Assembly: GCF_041027365.1 (NCBI RefSeq)
Contig: NZ_JBFTEH010000008.1
Span: 207,514 to 271,513, forward strand
Reading direction: 5' to 3'
DNA length: 64,000 nucleotides
Source: VKMB-3413 sp041027365
GTDB lineage: Bacteria > Pseudomonadota > Alphaproteobacteria > Rhizobiales > Rhizobiaceae
In this document: one piece after another, positions 35,882-45,709 of the stretch
Layout: each line of letters opens with the position of its first letter
How positions within the stretch are numbered: the stretch's first letter is position 1
Notes under the pieces: generated by a model
Seen by the model: the letters and a program-made list of their open reading frames with translations, nothing else
Database searches by the model: none
What the model was told of the DNA's origin: nothing
Position numbers and translations under genes: made by a program

Positions 35882-38800
35882 ATGAGGCGCTTGCTTCGGA
35901 TCGTCGCGGGCCTCGCGGGGATTGCCTGCGGTGGCCTGATCCTGCTCTTCGTCATCGCCGCCGCCTTCCTGTCCACCCAGACCGGCCGCGACATGGCGGG
36001 CGACCAGACCGAATCGCTGGTCGAAGCGGCCCTCGGTCCCGGCTATGTCGTCGAACTCGGATCGCAGCGCTTCGGGATCGACGCGCGCGGTTATCCCGGC
36101 ATCGACTTTTCCGACCTGACGGTCTCCGATCCGGTAACGCACCGCAGGCTGGTGAAGGTGGACAGGGTCGAGACCGGCGTCAGCCTCGTCGATCTCGTCC
36201 TCGGGCGCCTGTCCTTGCGGAGCCTGTCGGTCCGGGGCGTCCACGTCGACGAGGCTCTCCTCGCCCATTGGCAGAGCGGGGCGGCGCTGGACCCTGCCGA
36301 GATCTTCGCGGCGCTGGATCAGACCGCGGCGCAGCTGGCGCGCCTGCCGCTCAAGGACATCTCCATCGCCGACATTCGCCTCGGCGGCGACGCGCGGCCG
36401 ATCGCGGTGCGCGACGTTCGCCTCTCCCACGGCAAGGACGCGGGCCTGACGTTTGCGATCGAGGCAGCGGCGTTCGGCCACGAGATCGACGCCGCCGGAA
36501 CGGCCGCCCTCGGCCCCGGCGGCGCGAAGCTTGCGCGGCTGCGGGCCGATGCGGAGGTCGCGCCGTCCGGCAGCATCGATGCCCCCGACGACGGCTTCGA
36601 CGTGCCGTTGCGGCTCGCCTTAGAGCTTCAGGGCGGCACCAGCGGACGCGAGCTGGTGGCTCGCGCCGAGGCGGGCGCGGGGACGATCGGAACGCTCGAC
36701 AGGACGGTGCTCCGGGCGGCGTCGCTCCGCGCAAGCCTTCGCGAATCGGGGAACGCCATCGCCATCGACGCGGCGGAGGCGGATTTCGGTCCGGTACAGG
36801 CCGAGATGGCGGGGAGCGTAGCGCTCGTCCCCGACGCCGACGGCCGTTATCCGTTCTCGCTCCACAGCCGGTCCATGCGTTCGCGGGTCGGCGTCGCCGC
36901 CGGCGCCCCGGCTCGTGCCGGATCCTTCAGCCTGTCGGGTGCCGCGTCGTCCCTCAGCGGCCCCTTCGCGATCGATGCGCTGTCCATTGCCGCGGCAGGC
37001 GGCCATATCACCGGGTCGGCGACCGCCGCCGGTCTTGATCCCGGCAGCCGGATCCGCCTGCATCTTCAGGCCAGCAACGTCGCTACGCCGGACGTCAAGG
37101 CGTTCTGGCCGTTCTTCATCAGCGACGACGCGCGCGACTGGATGCTGGAGCACGCCGGCGACAGTGGCGCGATAGATGCCGCCAGCATCGACATGGACAT
37201 CACCAAAGCCCGGCTGGAAGCGATCTGCGTGCCGGACGTGCAGCCGACGGCGAGCGAAGTCCAGGTGTCGGCGACGATGAGCGGCGTCGGCTTTGCGACC
37301 GAAGGGGAGATGCCGCGGATCGAAGACGTGTCCGGCCGGATCGCGACTCGCGGCGGCGACACGTCGGTCTCGATCGACAAGGGCTCACCCGGCGGCGTTG
37401 CGGGCGTCGTCGTTCTGCCGTCGACGATCGACTTCACGCACGGCGACACGCCTGGCACCGAGGTCGCGCTCGGCCTCAACCTGTCCGGCGACGCTTCGGC
37501 GATCGTCGGCCTCGCGGCTCGCAAGCCGGTCGAGGCGCTGAAGGACATCGGCTGGACGGCGGACGACATCAGCGGTCAGGCGAGGGTGGGCGTCGGCGCT
37601 TCCTTTCATCTCGCCGCTCCGTCTCAAGCCGGTGCGGATTCGCAGCCGCGGCTGAAGAACTGGTCGGTCGTCGCCGACCTCAAGGATGTCGACCTGAAGA
37701 AGCCGGTCTCCGGCCGGCGGCTTCGCGACCTGACCGGCATGGTCATGGCCGCCCCTGGCCATGCGATGGGCGATCTGCACGGGACGGTCGACGGCATCGC
37801 GGCGGAGATGTCCTTCTCGCAGCCGCTGGCGCCCGAAGGCAAAGGCGGCCCGTCGCTGACGCTGACCGCCACCCTGCACGACTCCGACCTCAAGGCGCTG
37901 TCGTCCGGCCTTGCCGACGTCGTCGTCGGGCCGGTCACGGTGAAGGCGACGAAGACTGCCACCGGCCTGCATGTCGCGGCGGATCTGACGCCCTCCGAGC
38001 TGAAACTGCCGGCGATCGGCTGGAAGAAGGGGCCGGGCGTGCCCGCCAGCCTGAATTTCGACCTCTCCGGCGGCGGCATCAAAGCGATCCGCAACGCCAA
38101 GCTGGTCGGCGAGGGCTTTGCGGCCGAAGGGAGCGGCGAGATCGACGCGGCCGGTCTGAAGCGCCTCAGCCTCGACAAGCTCGCCTTCAATCGCGGTGAT
38201 TCGCTCTCGGCCCGCATCGACCGCGTCGCCGGTGGGGGCATGGCGATCACGGTGTCCGGCCAGAACGTCGACGCCCGACCGCTGCTCGCGCGCCTGCGGA
38301 CCGGGCTCGGTAGTCTCGGCGGCGACAACGCGGCCGCGGGGAGCGGCAAGTCGTCCGACGCGCTCAGCGTCACGGTCGAGGCGGACCGGATGCTCGGTTT
38401 CGGCAACGAGGCGCTGAACGACGCTTCCATCCGCTATAGCGGCGGAAAGGGCGCCTCGCCCGAAGCCTTCGTCGAGGCGAAGACGCCCGAGGGCAAGGCG
38501 GTGAGGTTCTCGATGGTGCCGCAGGCGGGCCGGCGCTCGATCGCGTTGTCTGCCGACGACGCCGGATTGCTCCTGCGCTTCGCCGGCCTGTACCCCCGCA
38601 TGTCGGGCGGCCACCTGCAAGTCCGCCTGCAGGGCAGTGCGGCGGGTGATCTCGCCGGGCCCGTGGTGCTGAACCATTTCAGCCTCGTCGACGAGCCCCG
38701 GCTGAAGAGCCTTGTGGGCACCACCCGCCCCAACGGCAATAGTCTCGCCTCGGCGGTCGGCGAGAAGATCAAGGTCCAGAACGCCTATTTCGACACGGCC

Positions 38801-39124
38801 AAGGGAATGCTCGCCTGGAGAGACGGCCGGCTGACCGTCGATGCCGGCATCCTGCGCGGCCCGGTCTTCGGGTCGAGCTTCGAGGGCCTGCTCTACGACG
38901 CGGCGGGCCGGATCGACATGTCCGGCTCCTTCATGCCGGCCTATCGCTACAACCGGCTCTTCGGCGCGCTGCCCTTCGTCGGCGGCATCCTCGGCAATGG
39001 CGGCGAGGGCGGCCTGATCGGCATCACCTATCGCCTCAGCGGCGCCATCGTCGACCCGACGCTCACGGTCAATCCGGTGTCGCTGATCGCGCCCGGCATC
39101 TTCCGCCGCATCTTCGAATATTGA
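35882..39124 (+). CDS. Large AsmA/YhdP-like membrane-anchored protein (DUF3971)
   Basis: About 1080 residues with one N-terminal membrane helix (about 5-32) and a very long periplasmic beta-rich region, as in the YhdP/TamB/AsmA group thought to bridge the envelope and move phospholipids to the outer membrane. The C-terminus (FVGGILGNGGEGGLIGITYRL... then NPVSLIAPGIFRRIFEY) matches the conserved AsmA-like end. ATG at 35882 puts the anchor first; a GTG eight codons upstream is possible. Divergent from bcp; convergent with tyrS. Confidence 0.85.
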   Translation: MRRLLRIVAGLAGIACGGLILLFVIAAAFLSTQTGRDMAGDQTESLVEAALGPGYVVELGSQRFGIDARGYPGIDFSDLTVSDPVTHRRLVKVDRVETGVSLVDLVLGRLSLRSLSVRGVHVDEALLAHWQSGAALDPAEIFAALDQTAAQLARLPLKDISIADIRLGGDARPIAVRDVRLSHGKDAGLTFAIEAAAFGHEIDAAGTAALGPGGAKLARLRADAEVAPSGSIDAPDDGFDVPLRLALELQGGTSGRELVARAEAGAGTIGTLDRTVLRAASLRASLRESGNAIAIDAAEADFGPVQAEMAGSVALVPDADGRYPFSLHSRSMRSRVGVAAGAPARAGSFSLSGAASSLSGPFAIDALSIAAAGGHITGSATAAGLDPGSRIRLHLQASNVATPDVKAFWPFFISDDARDWMLEHAGDSGAIDAASIDMDITKARLEAICVPDVQPTASEVQVSATMSGVGFATEGEMPRIEDVSGRIATRGGDTSVSIDKGSPGGVAGVVVLPSTIDFTHGDTPGTEVALGLNLSGDASAIVGLAARKPVEALKDIGWTADDISGQARVGVGASFHLAAPSQAGADSQPRLKNWSVVADLKDVDLKKPVSGRRLRDLTGMVMAAPGHAMGDLHGTVDGIAAEMSFSQPLAPEGKGGPSLTLTATLHDSDLKALSSGLADVVVGPVTVKATKTATGLHVAADLTPSELKLPAIGWKKGPGVPASLNFDLSGGGIKAIRNAKLVGEGFAAEGSGEIDAAGLKRLSLDKLAFNRGDSLSARIDRVAGGGMAITVSGQNVDARPLLARLRTGLGSLGGDNAAAGSGKSSDALSVTVEADRMLGFGNEALNDASIRYSGGKGASPEAFVEAKTPEGKAVRFSMVPQAGRRSIALSADDAGLLLRFAGLYPRMSGGHLQVRLQGSAAGDLAGPVVLNHFSLVDEPRLKSLVGTTRPNGNSLASAVGEKIKVQNAYFDTAKGMLAWRDGRLTVDAGILRGPVFGSSFEGLLYDAAGRIDMSGSFMPAYRYNRLFGALPFVGGILGNGGEGGLIGITYRLSGAIVDPTLTVNPVSLIAPGIFRRIFEY

Positions 39125-39131
39125 CGCGCCC

Positions 39132-39160
39132 GCTGCCGCGCCGAGACGGCCCGCGGCAGC
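39132..39160. terminator. Hairpin between the YhdP-like gene and tyrS
   Basis: Nine-base perfect inverted repeat (GCTGCCGCG at 39132-39140 with CGCGGCAGC at 39152-39160) and an 11-base loop, between two convergent genes. No T-tract on either side, so termination by this element is only a possibility. Confidence 0.35.
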
Positions 39161-39194
39161 GCTGCAGCCAATTCGCCGCGGCCAGAGGGAGCCG

Positions 39195-40448
39195 TCAGCC
39201 GGCCGGCCGGATCAACACGTGCTTCTTGCGGCCGAGCGACAGCTTCACGACCCCGTCCTTCAGATCGGCACGGCCGACCGCAAGGCGCTCGTCGGCGACC
39301 GGCTCGTCGTTGATGCGCACCGCGCCACCCTTCACGTGCCGCCGCGCCTCGCCGTTCGAGGCGGCGAGATCGGCCGCGACGATCAGCGACAACAGGCCGA
39401 TCCCGGCGTCGAACTCGGCGGCCGGAACGTCGACCGTCGGCAGCGTCTCGGCGAGCGCGCCTTCCTCGAAGGTCTTGCGGGCCGTCTCGGCGGCTTCCTC
39501 GGCCGCCGCGCGCCCGTGCAGGAGCGCCGTCGCCTCGGTCGCCAGCACCTTCTTCGCCTCGTTGATTTCGGCGCCGCCGAGCGCCGCGAGCTTGGCGATC
39601 TCGTCCATCGGCAGCGTCGTGAACAGCTTCAGGAACCGCCCGACGTCGGCGTCTTCGGTGTTGCGCCAGTATTGCCAGAAGTCCCAGGGGCTGAACTGCT
39701 CGGCGTTGAGCCAGACGGCGCCCTGCGCCGTCTTGCCCATCTTGGCGCCCGACGCGGTGGTCAGAAGCGGCGTCGTCAGCGCGTAGAGCTGGTGCGTGCC
39801 CATGCGCCGGCCGAGGTCGATGCCGTTGACGATGTTGCCCCACTGATCCGAGCCGCCCATCTGCAGATTGCAGCCGGTGCGACGGGCGAGTTCGACATAG
39901 TCGTAGGACTGGCAGACCATGTAGTTGAACTCGATGAAGCTCATCTCCTGCTCGCGCTCGAGCCGCAGGCGCACCGAGTCCATCGTCAGCATGCGGTTGA
40001 CCGAGAAGTGCCGGCCGACCTCGCGCAGCATCTCGATGTAGCCGAGCTTCAGGAGCCATTCGGCATTGTCGGTCATCATCGCGTCGGTGCGGCCCTCGCC
40101 GAACCGGAGCACCTTGGCGAAGACCGACTTGATCGACGCCTTGTTCGCCTCGATCTCGGCGAGCGTGCGCATCGGCCGCGTCTCGTCCTTGCCGGAGGGA
40201 TCGCCCACCATGGTCGTGCCGCCGCCCATCAGCGTGATCGGCTTGTTGCCGGTCTGCTGCAGCCAGTAGAGCATCATCATCGTCAGGAAGTTGCCGATGT
40301 GAAGCGAGGGGGCGGTGCAGTCGTATCCGACATAGGCGACGACCTCGCCCTTCGCCGCCAGCTGGTCGAGGCCTTCGGCGTCGGAGCACTGATGGATGAA
40401 GCCGCGTTCGGAGAGAACGTTGAGGAAATCGGACTTGAAGCCGCTCAT
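39195..40448 (-). CDS. tyrS: Tyrosyl-tRNA synthetase
   Basis: Class I aminoacyl-tRNA synthetase of 417 residues. YVGYDCTAPSLHIGNF carries the HIGH motif, the tyrosine pocket is in VCQSYDYVELARR and LQMGGSDQWGN, and KMGKT is the KMSKS equivalent. A C-terminal S4-like RNA-binding domain follows (about 350-417). Divergent from anmK. Confidence 0.97.
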   Translation of the reverse strand: MSGFKSDFLNVLSERGFIHQCSDAEGLDQLAAKGEVVAYVGYDCTAPSLHIGNFLTMMMLYWLQQTGNKPITLMGGGTTMVGDPSGKDETRPMRTLAEIEANKASIKSVFAKVLRFGEGRTDAMMTDNAEWLLKLGYIEMLREVGRHFSVNRMLTMDSVRLRLEREQEMSFIEFNYMVCQSYDYVELARRTGCNLQMGGSDQWGNIVNGIDLGRRMGTHQLYALTTPLLTTASGAKMGKTAQGAVWLNAEQFSPWDFWQYWRNTEDADVGRFLKLFTTLPMDEIAKLAALGGAEINEAKKVLATEATALLHGRAAAEEAAETARKTFEEGALAETLPTVDVPAAEFDAGIGLLSLIVAADLAASNGEARRHVKGGAVRINDEPVADERLAVGRADLKDGVVKLSLGRKKHVLIRPAG

Positions 40449-40548
40449 GGTCGATGGTCCTGTGGTCCTGCCGGATCGCGAGCGCTCCGGCCGTAGAGGC
40501 CTCGCGGTTTAACAGCCCTGCGGGCGATTTCCAGATGCGGAGCCGAAT

Positions 40549-41727
40549 TTGAGCCTTTCACAGCAGAATGGAGCCGTTCGGCGCGCGATCGGGCTGATGA
40601 GCGGAACCTCGCTCGACGGCATCGACGTGGCGCTGGTCGAGACGGATGGGGCAGCCTTCGTTCGCCGCGGCCCCGCACGCGTCTATGCCTACGAATCCGG
40701 GTTCCGGCAGCGCCTCGGCGAGGGGCTGCAGACGGCGAAGCGGATCGCCCGGCGCGAGGAGCGCCCGGGCGACCTCGCCGCGCTGGAGCGCGAGCTGACG
40801 CTCCGCCATGCCGAGGCCGTGCGCCAATTCTCCGAGGATTGCGGCATCGACCTTTCGTCGGTCGACGTCGTCGGCTTCCACGGGCAGACGGTGCTGCACC
40901 GGCCGGAGCAGGCGCTGACGGTGCAGATCGGCGACGGGCAGCTCCTGGCGGAGGAGATCGGCGTCCCCGTCGTCTTCGACATGCGGGCTCGCGACATGGA
41001 ACTCGGCGGGCAAGGGGCGCCGCTGGTGCCGGCCTACCATCAGGCGCTCGCCGCCAACGTTTCCGGAGACATCGCGGCCCTGCCGATCGTCTTCGTCAAC
41101 ATCGGCGGGATCTCCAATGTCACTTACCTCGACGGGACGAACGACCCGATCGCCTTCGATTCCGGCCCGGGCAACGCGCTGCTCGACCAGTGGCTGGAGC
41201 GAGAGGCCGGCATCCCCTTCGACCAGAACGGTGCGATCGCCAGCGAGGGCGGCGTCCTGCCGAGCCTTGCCGAGCGCTACCTGTCGGTGCCGTTCTTCGA
41301 CCGGCCGGTTCCGAAATCGCTCGACCGCTTCGACTTCCCCGTCCCGGACAGCGCCGCGGGGAGCCTCGAAGACGTCGCGCGAACGCTGTGCCTCGTGACC
41401 GCGCGGTCGATCCTGATGGCGGCGAAGCATTTTCCTGAGCCGCCGAAGCTGTGGATCGTCTGCGGCGGTGGGCGCAGGCATCCGGCGATCATGGCGGACC
41501 TTCGTGCGGAAGCCGGCGAAGGCGTCGCAGTCGTCTCGGCCGAGACAGCCGGGTTCGACGGCGACGCGATGGAGGCCGAAGCCTGGGCCTATCTTGCGGT
41601 GCGCTCGCTCGCCGGCCGGCCGCTGACCTGGCCGACCACCACCGGCTGCCGCGAGCCCGCGCCCGGAGGCGTCCTGGCATCGCCGAAGACCCGCCACGGG
41701 GGTGCGCCGACGGCCGGTCTTCTGTAG
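40549..41727 (+). CDS. anmK: Anhydro-N-acetylmuramic acid kinase
   Basis: Phosphorylates and opens 1,6-anhydro-MurNAc during peptidoglycan recycling (392 residues). GLMSGTSLDGIDVALVE near the N-terminus and FVNIGGISNVTYL plus DSGPGNALLDQW are the sugar-kinase motifs. No ATG fits; TTG at 40549 has GGAG about six bases upstream and leaves the N-terminal motif intact, whereas the first in-frame ATG falls inside that motif. Confidence 0.94.
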   Translation: MSLSQQNGAVRRAIGLMSGTSLDGIDVALVETDGAAFVRRGPARVYAYESGFRQRLGEGLQTAKRIARREERPGDLAALERELTLRHAEAVRQFSEDCGIDLSSVDVVGFHGQTVLHRPEQALTVQIGDGQLLAEEIGVPVVFDMRARDMELGGQGAPLVPAYHQALAANVSGDIAALPIVFVNIGGISNVTYLDGTNDPIAFDSGPGNALLDQWLEREAGIPFDQNGAIASEGGVLPSLAERYLSVPFFDRPVPKSLDRFDFPVPDSAAGSLEDVARTLCLVTARSILMAAKHFPEPPKLWIVCGGGRRHPAIMADLRAEAGEGVAVVSAETAGFDGDAMEAEAWAYLAVRSLAGRPLTWPTTTGCREPAPGGVLASPKTRHGGAPTAGLL

Positions 41728-41812
41728 AAGCCGCGCCATCGTCCGGCGCCATCACGTGCCGATTCGGCCGCAGGACGCGGCGTCTTCATCGCGCCAGTGT
41801 GGATCAGGGCAG

Positions 41813-43513
41813 ATGGTCGGTCAGATCGTATCAACCGGACGGCGCCAGCTGGCGGATCGCCTTTTCCGGCGCAGAAGCGTCCATCTCGTCGTCCTCGCCC
41901 TCGTCGTGCTGATGGCGACCCTGCCGGGCCTCGCCAGCCTGCCGCCGCTCGACCGCGACGAGCCGCGCTATCTCCAGGCGACCAAGCAGATGGTCGAGAG
42001 CGGCGACTATGTCGACATCCGCTTTCAGGACGAGCACCGATACAAGAAGCCTGCTGGCATCTACTGGCTGCAGTCGCTCGCCGTCGCCGCGACGGGTGAG
42101 GGCGCCCGCGCGCCGATCTGGGCCTATCGACTGGTCTCCGTCGCCGCGCTGCTGATCGCGGTCTTCGGCCTTTACTGGACCGGCACGGCCCTCTTCGGCG
42201 CGGAGGCCGGCTTCGCCGCGGCGCTGGTGCTCGCGACGATCTTCGGCGCCGCCTTCGAGGGCCGCGTCGGCAAGACCGACGCCATGCTCCTGGCGATGAC
42301 GGTCCTTGCGCAAGGCGCGCTGGCGCGGATCCACGCCGGCGCACGGACCGGCGCTCCGGCGCGGTTGAGCCATGCGGTCGTCTTCTGGCTGGCGCAGGGC
42401 GTCGGCGCGATGATCAAGGGGCCGATCCCGCTGATGGCGAGCGCCCTGACGGTCGTCGCCTTGTCGGTGATGGAGCGCGACTGGCGCTGGACGAAGCGGC
42501 TCCGTCCGCTGATCGGGATCGCAATCCTCGTCGCGGTCGTCCTGCCCTGGCTGGTCCTGATCGTGCACCGGACCGGCTTCGCCTTCTTCCACGAGGCGGT
42601 CGGCAAGGACCTGATGGGCAAGGTCGCGAGCGGGCAGGAATCGCACGGGGCCCCGCCGGGATACTACGTCCTGACCTTCAGCCTGTTCTTCTGGCCGTTC
42701 GGCGCGATGGCGGTTGGCGCGGGCCTCGCCGCGATCTCGCAGTGGCGGGAATCGCCGGCGCTGCGCTTCTGCCTCGCCTGGTACATCCCGCTCTGGCTCG
42801 CCTTCGAGCTGATCGCGACCAAGCTGCCGCACTACGTGCTGCCCGCCTATCCGGCGCTGGCGCTGCTTCTCGGATGGGGCGCGACATCGGATCGGCTGAA
42901 CTTTTCGGCGCTGCGGAATTGGCAGCGCTGGGTCTGGCGGCTCGCCGCATTCGGCTTCGGTCTCGTCACCCTCGGCCTCGTCGTCGTGGCGCTCGCCGCT
43001 TCCCCCTATCTGACCGGCGGGTTCGACCTGGTCGCGCTGCCGCTCGCGGCGGCGGTCCTCGTCGCGGGGTCCCTCGGGTTGTCGAGCGGTCTCGTTGCCG
43101 GGACCGGGCGTCTGGCCGGCGCGGCCATTGCCGCCGCCGCGACCTATGGCCTGTTCTTCGGCGGCCTCGCCCCGTCGCTCGGCCCGCTTTGGCCGAGCCG
43201 GACGATCGCGGAGATCGTCGCGCGCGACAAGCCCTGCGCGACGACCCGCCTTGCCGCGGCCTCCTATCACGAGCCGAGCCTGGTCTTCCTGGTGGGGACC
43301 GACACGATCCTGACCGATGTCGCGGGCGTCGCTTCACATCTCGAAGGCGACCCCGCCTGCGCGCTGGGCGTGGTGCCGACCGGCGACCTCGATCGGCTCG
43401 ATGCGGCATTGAAGCCGTCAGGCCTTGCCGCCGACCGTCTCGCCACGGTCGACGGATGGAACCTCGCGGACGGCAAGCATGTGCATCTCGCCGTCCTCAA
43501 GGCCCGGCGCTGA
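41813..43513 (+). CDS. ArnT-like glycosyltransferase family 83 protein
   Basis: A 566-residue polytopic membrane protein with about ten to twelve hydrophobic helices. The first periplasmic loop carries LDRDEPRYLQATKQM (47-60), the acidic motif of polyprenyl-phosphate-dependent ArnT/PMT transferases. KKPAGIYWLQ follows, as in ArnT (KPPLxYW-like). It probably transfers a sugar from a lipid carrier to lipid A or another envelope acceptor; the donor cannot be told. ATG at 41813 chosen because upstream frame is Arg-rich and not family-like. Confidence 0.88.
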   Translation: MVGQIVSTGRRQLADRLFRRRSVHLVVLALVVLMATLPGLASLPPLDRDEPRYLQATKQMVESGDYVDIRFQDEHRYKKPAGIYWLQSLAVAATGEGARAPIWAYRLVSVAALLIAVFGLYWTGTALFGAEAGFAAALVLATIFGAAFEGRVGKTDAMLLAMTVLAQGALARIHAGARTGAPARLSHAVVFWLAQGVGAMIKGPIPLMASALTVVALSVMERDWRWTKRLRPLIGIAILVAVVLPWLVLIVHRTGFAFFHEAVGKDLMGKVASGQESHGAPPGYYVLTFSLFFWPFGAMAVGAGLAAISQWRESPALRFCLAWYIPLWLAFELIATKLPHYVLPAYPALALLLGWGATSDRLNFSALRNWQRWVWRLAAFGFGLVTLGLVVVALAASPYLTGGFDLVALPLAAAVLVAGSLGLSSGLVAGTGRLAGAAIAAAATYGLFFGGLAPSLGPLWPSRTIAEIVARDKPCATTRLAAASYHEPSLVFLVGTDTILTDVAGVASHLEGDPACALGVVPTGDLDRLDAALKPSGLAADRLATVDGWNLADGKHVHLAVLKARR

Positions 43514-43519
43514 GGAGCG

Positions 43520-44194
43520 TCAGCGCAGCCGCTTCGGACGCGGGTCCGACAGTTCGCCGGCGAGGCGCCGGTCGAGATAGTCGGCGCATTCGCCGATCAG
43601 CTCGTCGACCCGGTCGGTGAAGAAGTGATTGGCGTCCTCCATCGTCTTCTGCGTGATGACGATGCCCTTCTGGGTCTTCAGCTTGTCGACCAGCGTCTGG
43701 ACGTCCTTCGGCGGCGCCACACGGTCCTTCGAGCCGTGGATGATCAGGCCGGAGGAGGGGCAGGGCGCCAGGAACGAGAAGTCGTAGGAGTTCGGCTGAG
43801 GAGCGATCGAGAAGAAGCCCTCGATCTCCGGCCGGCGCATCAACAGCTGCATGCCGATCCAGGCGCCGAAGGAATAGCCGGCGACCCAGCACTGCTTGGA
43901 GTCGGGATGCAGGCTCTGCACCCAGTCGAGCGCGGAGGCCGCATCGGACAGTTCACCAGCGCCGTGGTCGAACTCGCCCTGGCTGCGGCCGATGCCGCGG
44001 AAGTTGAAGCGCAGCGTGGTGAAGCCGCGTTCGACGAACATGTAGAAGAGCTGGTAGACGATCTGGTTGTTCATCGTGCCGCCGAACCGCGGATGCGGGT
44101 GGAGGACGATCGCGATCGGGGCGTTCTTCTCCTTGGCGGCCTGATACCGGCCTTCCAGCCGGCCCGCCGGCCCATTGAAGATCACTTCGGGCAT
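43520..44194 (-). CDS. Alpha/beta hydrolase (DUF3530/dienelactone hydrolase-like)
   Basis: A 224-residue serine hydrolase. HPHPRFGGTMNN at 33-44 forms the oxyanion region, GYSFGAW is the nucleophile elbow, HGSKDRV gives the acid and DANHFF the histidine. The family occurs widely in alphaproteobacteria without a known substrate. Convergent with the ArnT-like gene (six bases apart) and divergent from the Fe-S cluster genes. Confidence 0.9.
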   Translation of the reverse strand: MPEVIFNGPAGRLEGRYQAAKEKNAPIAIVLHPHPRFGGTMNNQIVYQLFYMFVERGFTTLRFNFRGIGRSQGEFDHGAGELSDAASALDWVQSLHPDSKQCWVAGYSFGAWIGMQLLMRRPEIEGFFSIAPQPNSYDFSFLAPCPSSGLIIHGSKDRVAPPKDVQTLVDKLKTQKGIVITQKTMEDANHFFTDRVDELIGECADYLDRRLAGELSDPRPKRLR

Positions 44195-44240
44195 TATAGT
44201 GTATCCTGTGAAGCTGTGGCGTCGCGCATCCCGGCGCCGC

Positions 44241-44269
44241 TTGACGAGGCGAAACTTGCCTCGTAAGTT
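44241..44269 (+). promoter_or_regulatory. Candidate promoter of the Fe-S assembly cluster
   Basis: TTGACG (44241-44246), 17-base spacer, TAAGTT (44264-44269). The predicted start, near 44276, falls inside the Irr-box-like palindrome. The -10 box is weak. Confidence 0.4.
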
Positions 44270-44273
44270 CCAG

Positions 44274-44290
44274 TTTAGAATGATTCAAAA
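44274..44290 (+). promoter_or_regulatory. Irr-box-like (ICE) palindrome before the suf cluster
   Basis: TTTAGAA-TGA-TTCAAAA matches the rhizobial iron control element TTTAGAA-N3-TTCTAAA at 13 of 14 positions, and the palindrome extends outward (AGTTT...AAACT). Irr, a haem-responsive Fur relative of Rhizobiales, binds this motif. The position over the likely transcription start suggests repression of Fe-S assembly when iron or haem is low. Confidence 0.7.
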
Positions 44291-44383
44291 CTAAGGACGC
44301 CATCCGAGCGCGTCTTTTAGTCCGTCGATCGGCAAAAATTCAAGGAATTTGCGTCGGTTCGGCGGAAGCCACGCTGCGAGACC

Positions 44384-45574
44384 ATGCGAGACGACGCCGT
44401 GCGCCTGTATCTGGACTACAACGCGACCGCGCCGATCCTGCCGGAGGCGCGGGAGGCGCTGGCTGCCGCGCTCGACGCGGCGAACCCGTCGTCGGTGCAC
44501 GGGGAAGGCCGCGCCGCCCGGGCTTTGGTCGAGCGGGCGCGGGTTTCGGTGGCGCGCCTTCTGGGCGCCGAGAGCGAAAACGTCGTCTTCACCAGCGGTG
44601 CCACCGAAGCGGCGGCGAACAGCCTGACGCCGCGGTGGCTGGTCGCCGGCGTGGAGCGGCGGGTGTCGCGCCTCGCCGTCCTGGACACCGACCACCCCTG
44701 CCTGCGCGAGGCCGGCGGGTTCCCGGCGGAGGATGTCACGCGCCTTCCGGTCGACGGGAGCGGGGCGTTCCTGCCGGGCGCCCTCGCCGAATGGGTCGAC
44801 GGGCTCGGGCCCGGCGAAACCGGCCTCCTGGCGCTGACGCTCGCGAATTCCGAGACGGGGGTCGTGCAGCCGTTGGACCGCATCCGGGCGGTGGTCGCCG
44901 ACAAGCCGGTGCTCCTGGTGCTCGACGTCGTCCAGGCGGTCGGACGTATGCCGGTCTCCCTGGCCGAGACGGGAGCGGACGCGCTGATCCTCTCCGGCCA
45001 CAAGCTCGGCGCGGCGAAGGGCGTCGGCGCGCTGGTGCTGGCGGAGGCCGCGACGCGGCCCTTCGCACTGATCCGCGGAGGCGGGCAGGAGGGCGGCCGC
45101 CGCTCCGGCACCGAACCTGTCCCGGCGATCGCGAGCTTTGGCGCCGCGGCCGAGGTCGCCTTCGCGCGGGGCAAAGACCCGGCGCGGGAGATGGCCGCCC
45201 GGCGCGAGACGCTGGAGCGGATGCTTCTGACGCGGGTTCCGGGCGCGGTGATTCTCGGGGAGGCCGCGCAGAGGATTCCCAACACCGTTGCCGTCGCGGT
45301 GCCGGGGTTGCGCGCCGAAACGGCGCAGATCGCGCTCGATCTCGCCGGCTTCGCCGTGTCCGCGGGCTCCGCCTGCTCGTCCGGCAAGGTCGGCCGCAGC
45401 CATGTGGTGGAGGCGATGGCAAAGGGCGGGCTCGCCCTGTCGCCGCAGGATGGGGCGATCCGTGTCAGCTTCGGCCCGGACACCGCTCTGGACGACCTCC
45501 TGCGCTTTGCCGACGCTTTTGCGAGCCTTGCGGCCCGCACGATCCGGGCGCCGGGGCGGGGGCGGGCGGCATGA
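44384..45574 (+). CDS. Cysteine desulfurase (NifS/IscS-like class V aminotransferase)
   Basis: A 396-residue PLP enzyme that removes sulfur from cysteine. N-terminal LYLDYNATAPILPEA, the TSGATEAAN block, Lys207 in ILSGHKLGAAKG for PLP, and the long catalytic-loop AGSACSSGKVGRSHV with the persulfide Cys typical of the IscS group rather than SufS. First gene behind the Irr-like box; followed by sufB. A second, SufS-type desulfurase lies in the same cluster. Confidence 0.93.
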   Translation: MRDDAVRLYLDYNATAPILPEAREALAAALDAANPSSVHGEGRAARALVERARVSVARLLGAESENVVFTSGATEAAANSLTPRWLVAGVERRVSRLAVLDTDHPCLREAGGFPAEDVTRLPVDGSGAFLPGALAEWVDGLGPGETGLLALTLANSETGVVQPLDRIRAVVADKPVLLVLDVVQAVGRMPVSLAETGADALILSGHKLGAAKGVGALVLAEAATRPFALIRGGGQEGGRRSGTEPVPAIASFGAAAEVAFARGKDPAREMAARRETLERMLLTRVPGAVILGEAAQRIPNTVAVAVPGLRAETAQIALDLAGFAVSAGSACSSGKVGRSHVVEAMAKGGLALSPQDGAIRVSFGPDTALDDLLRFADAFASLAARTIRAPGRGRAA

Positions 45575-45709
45575 GCGCTTGCGTATCCGGGGAACGGCTC
45601 TAAAAAGCCGGTCACCTCGACACTATGTCTGGGGCACGAAGCGCGCTGTTTCCGTGCCAGTCTGATCCCGTCCACCGGACCTTGAATCCGGCGAGTATGG
45701 AGAATTCGA

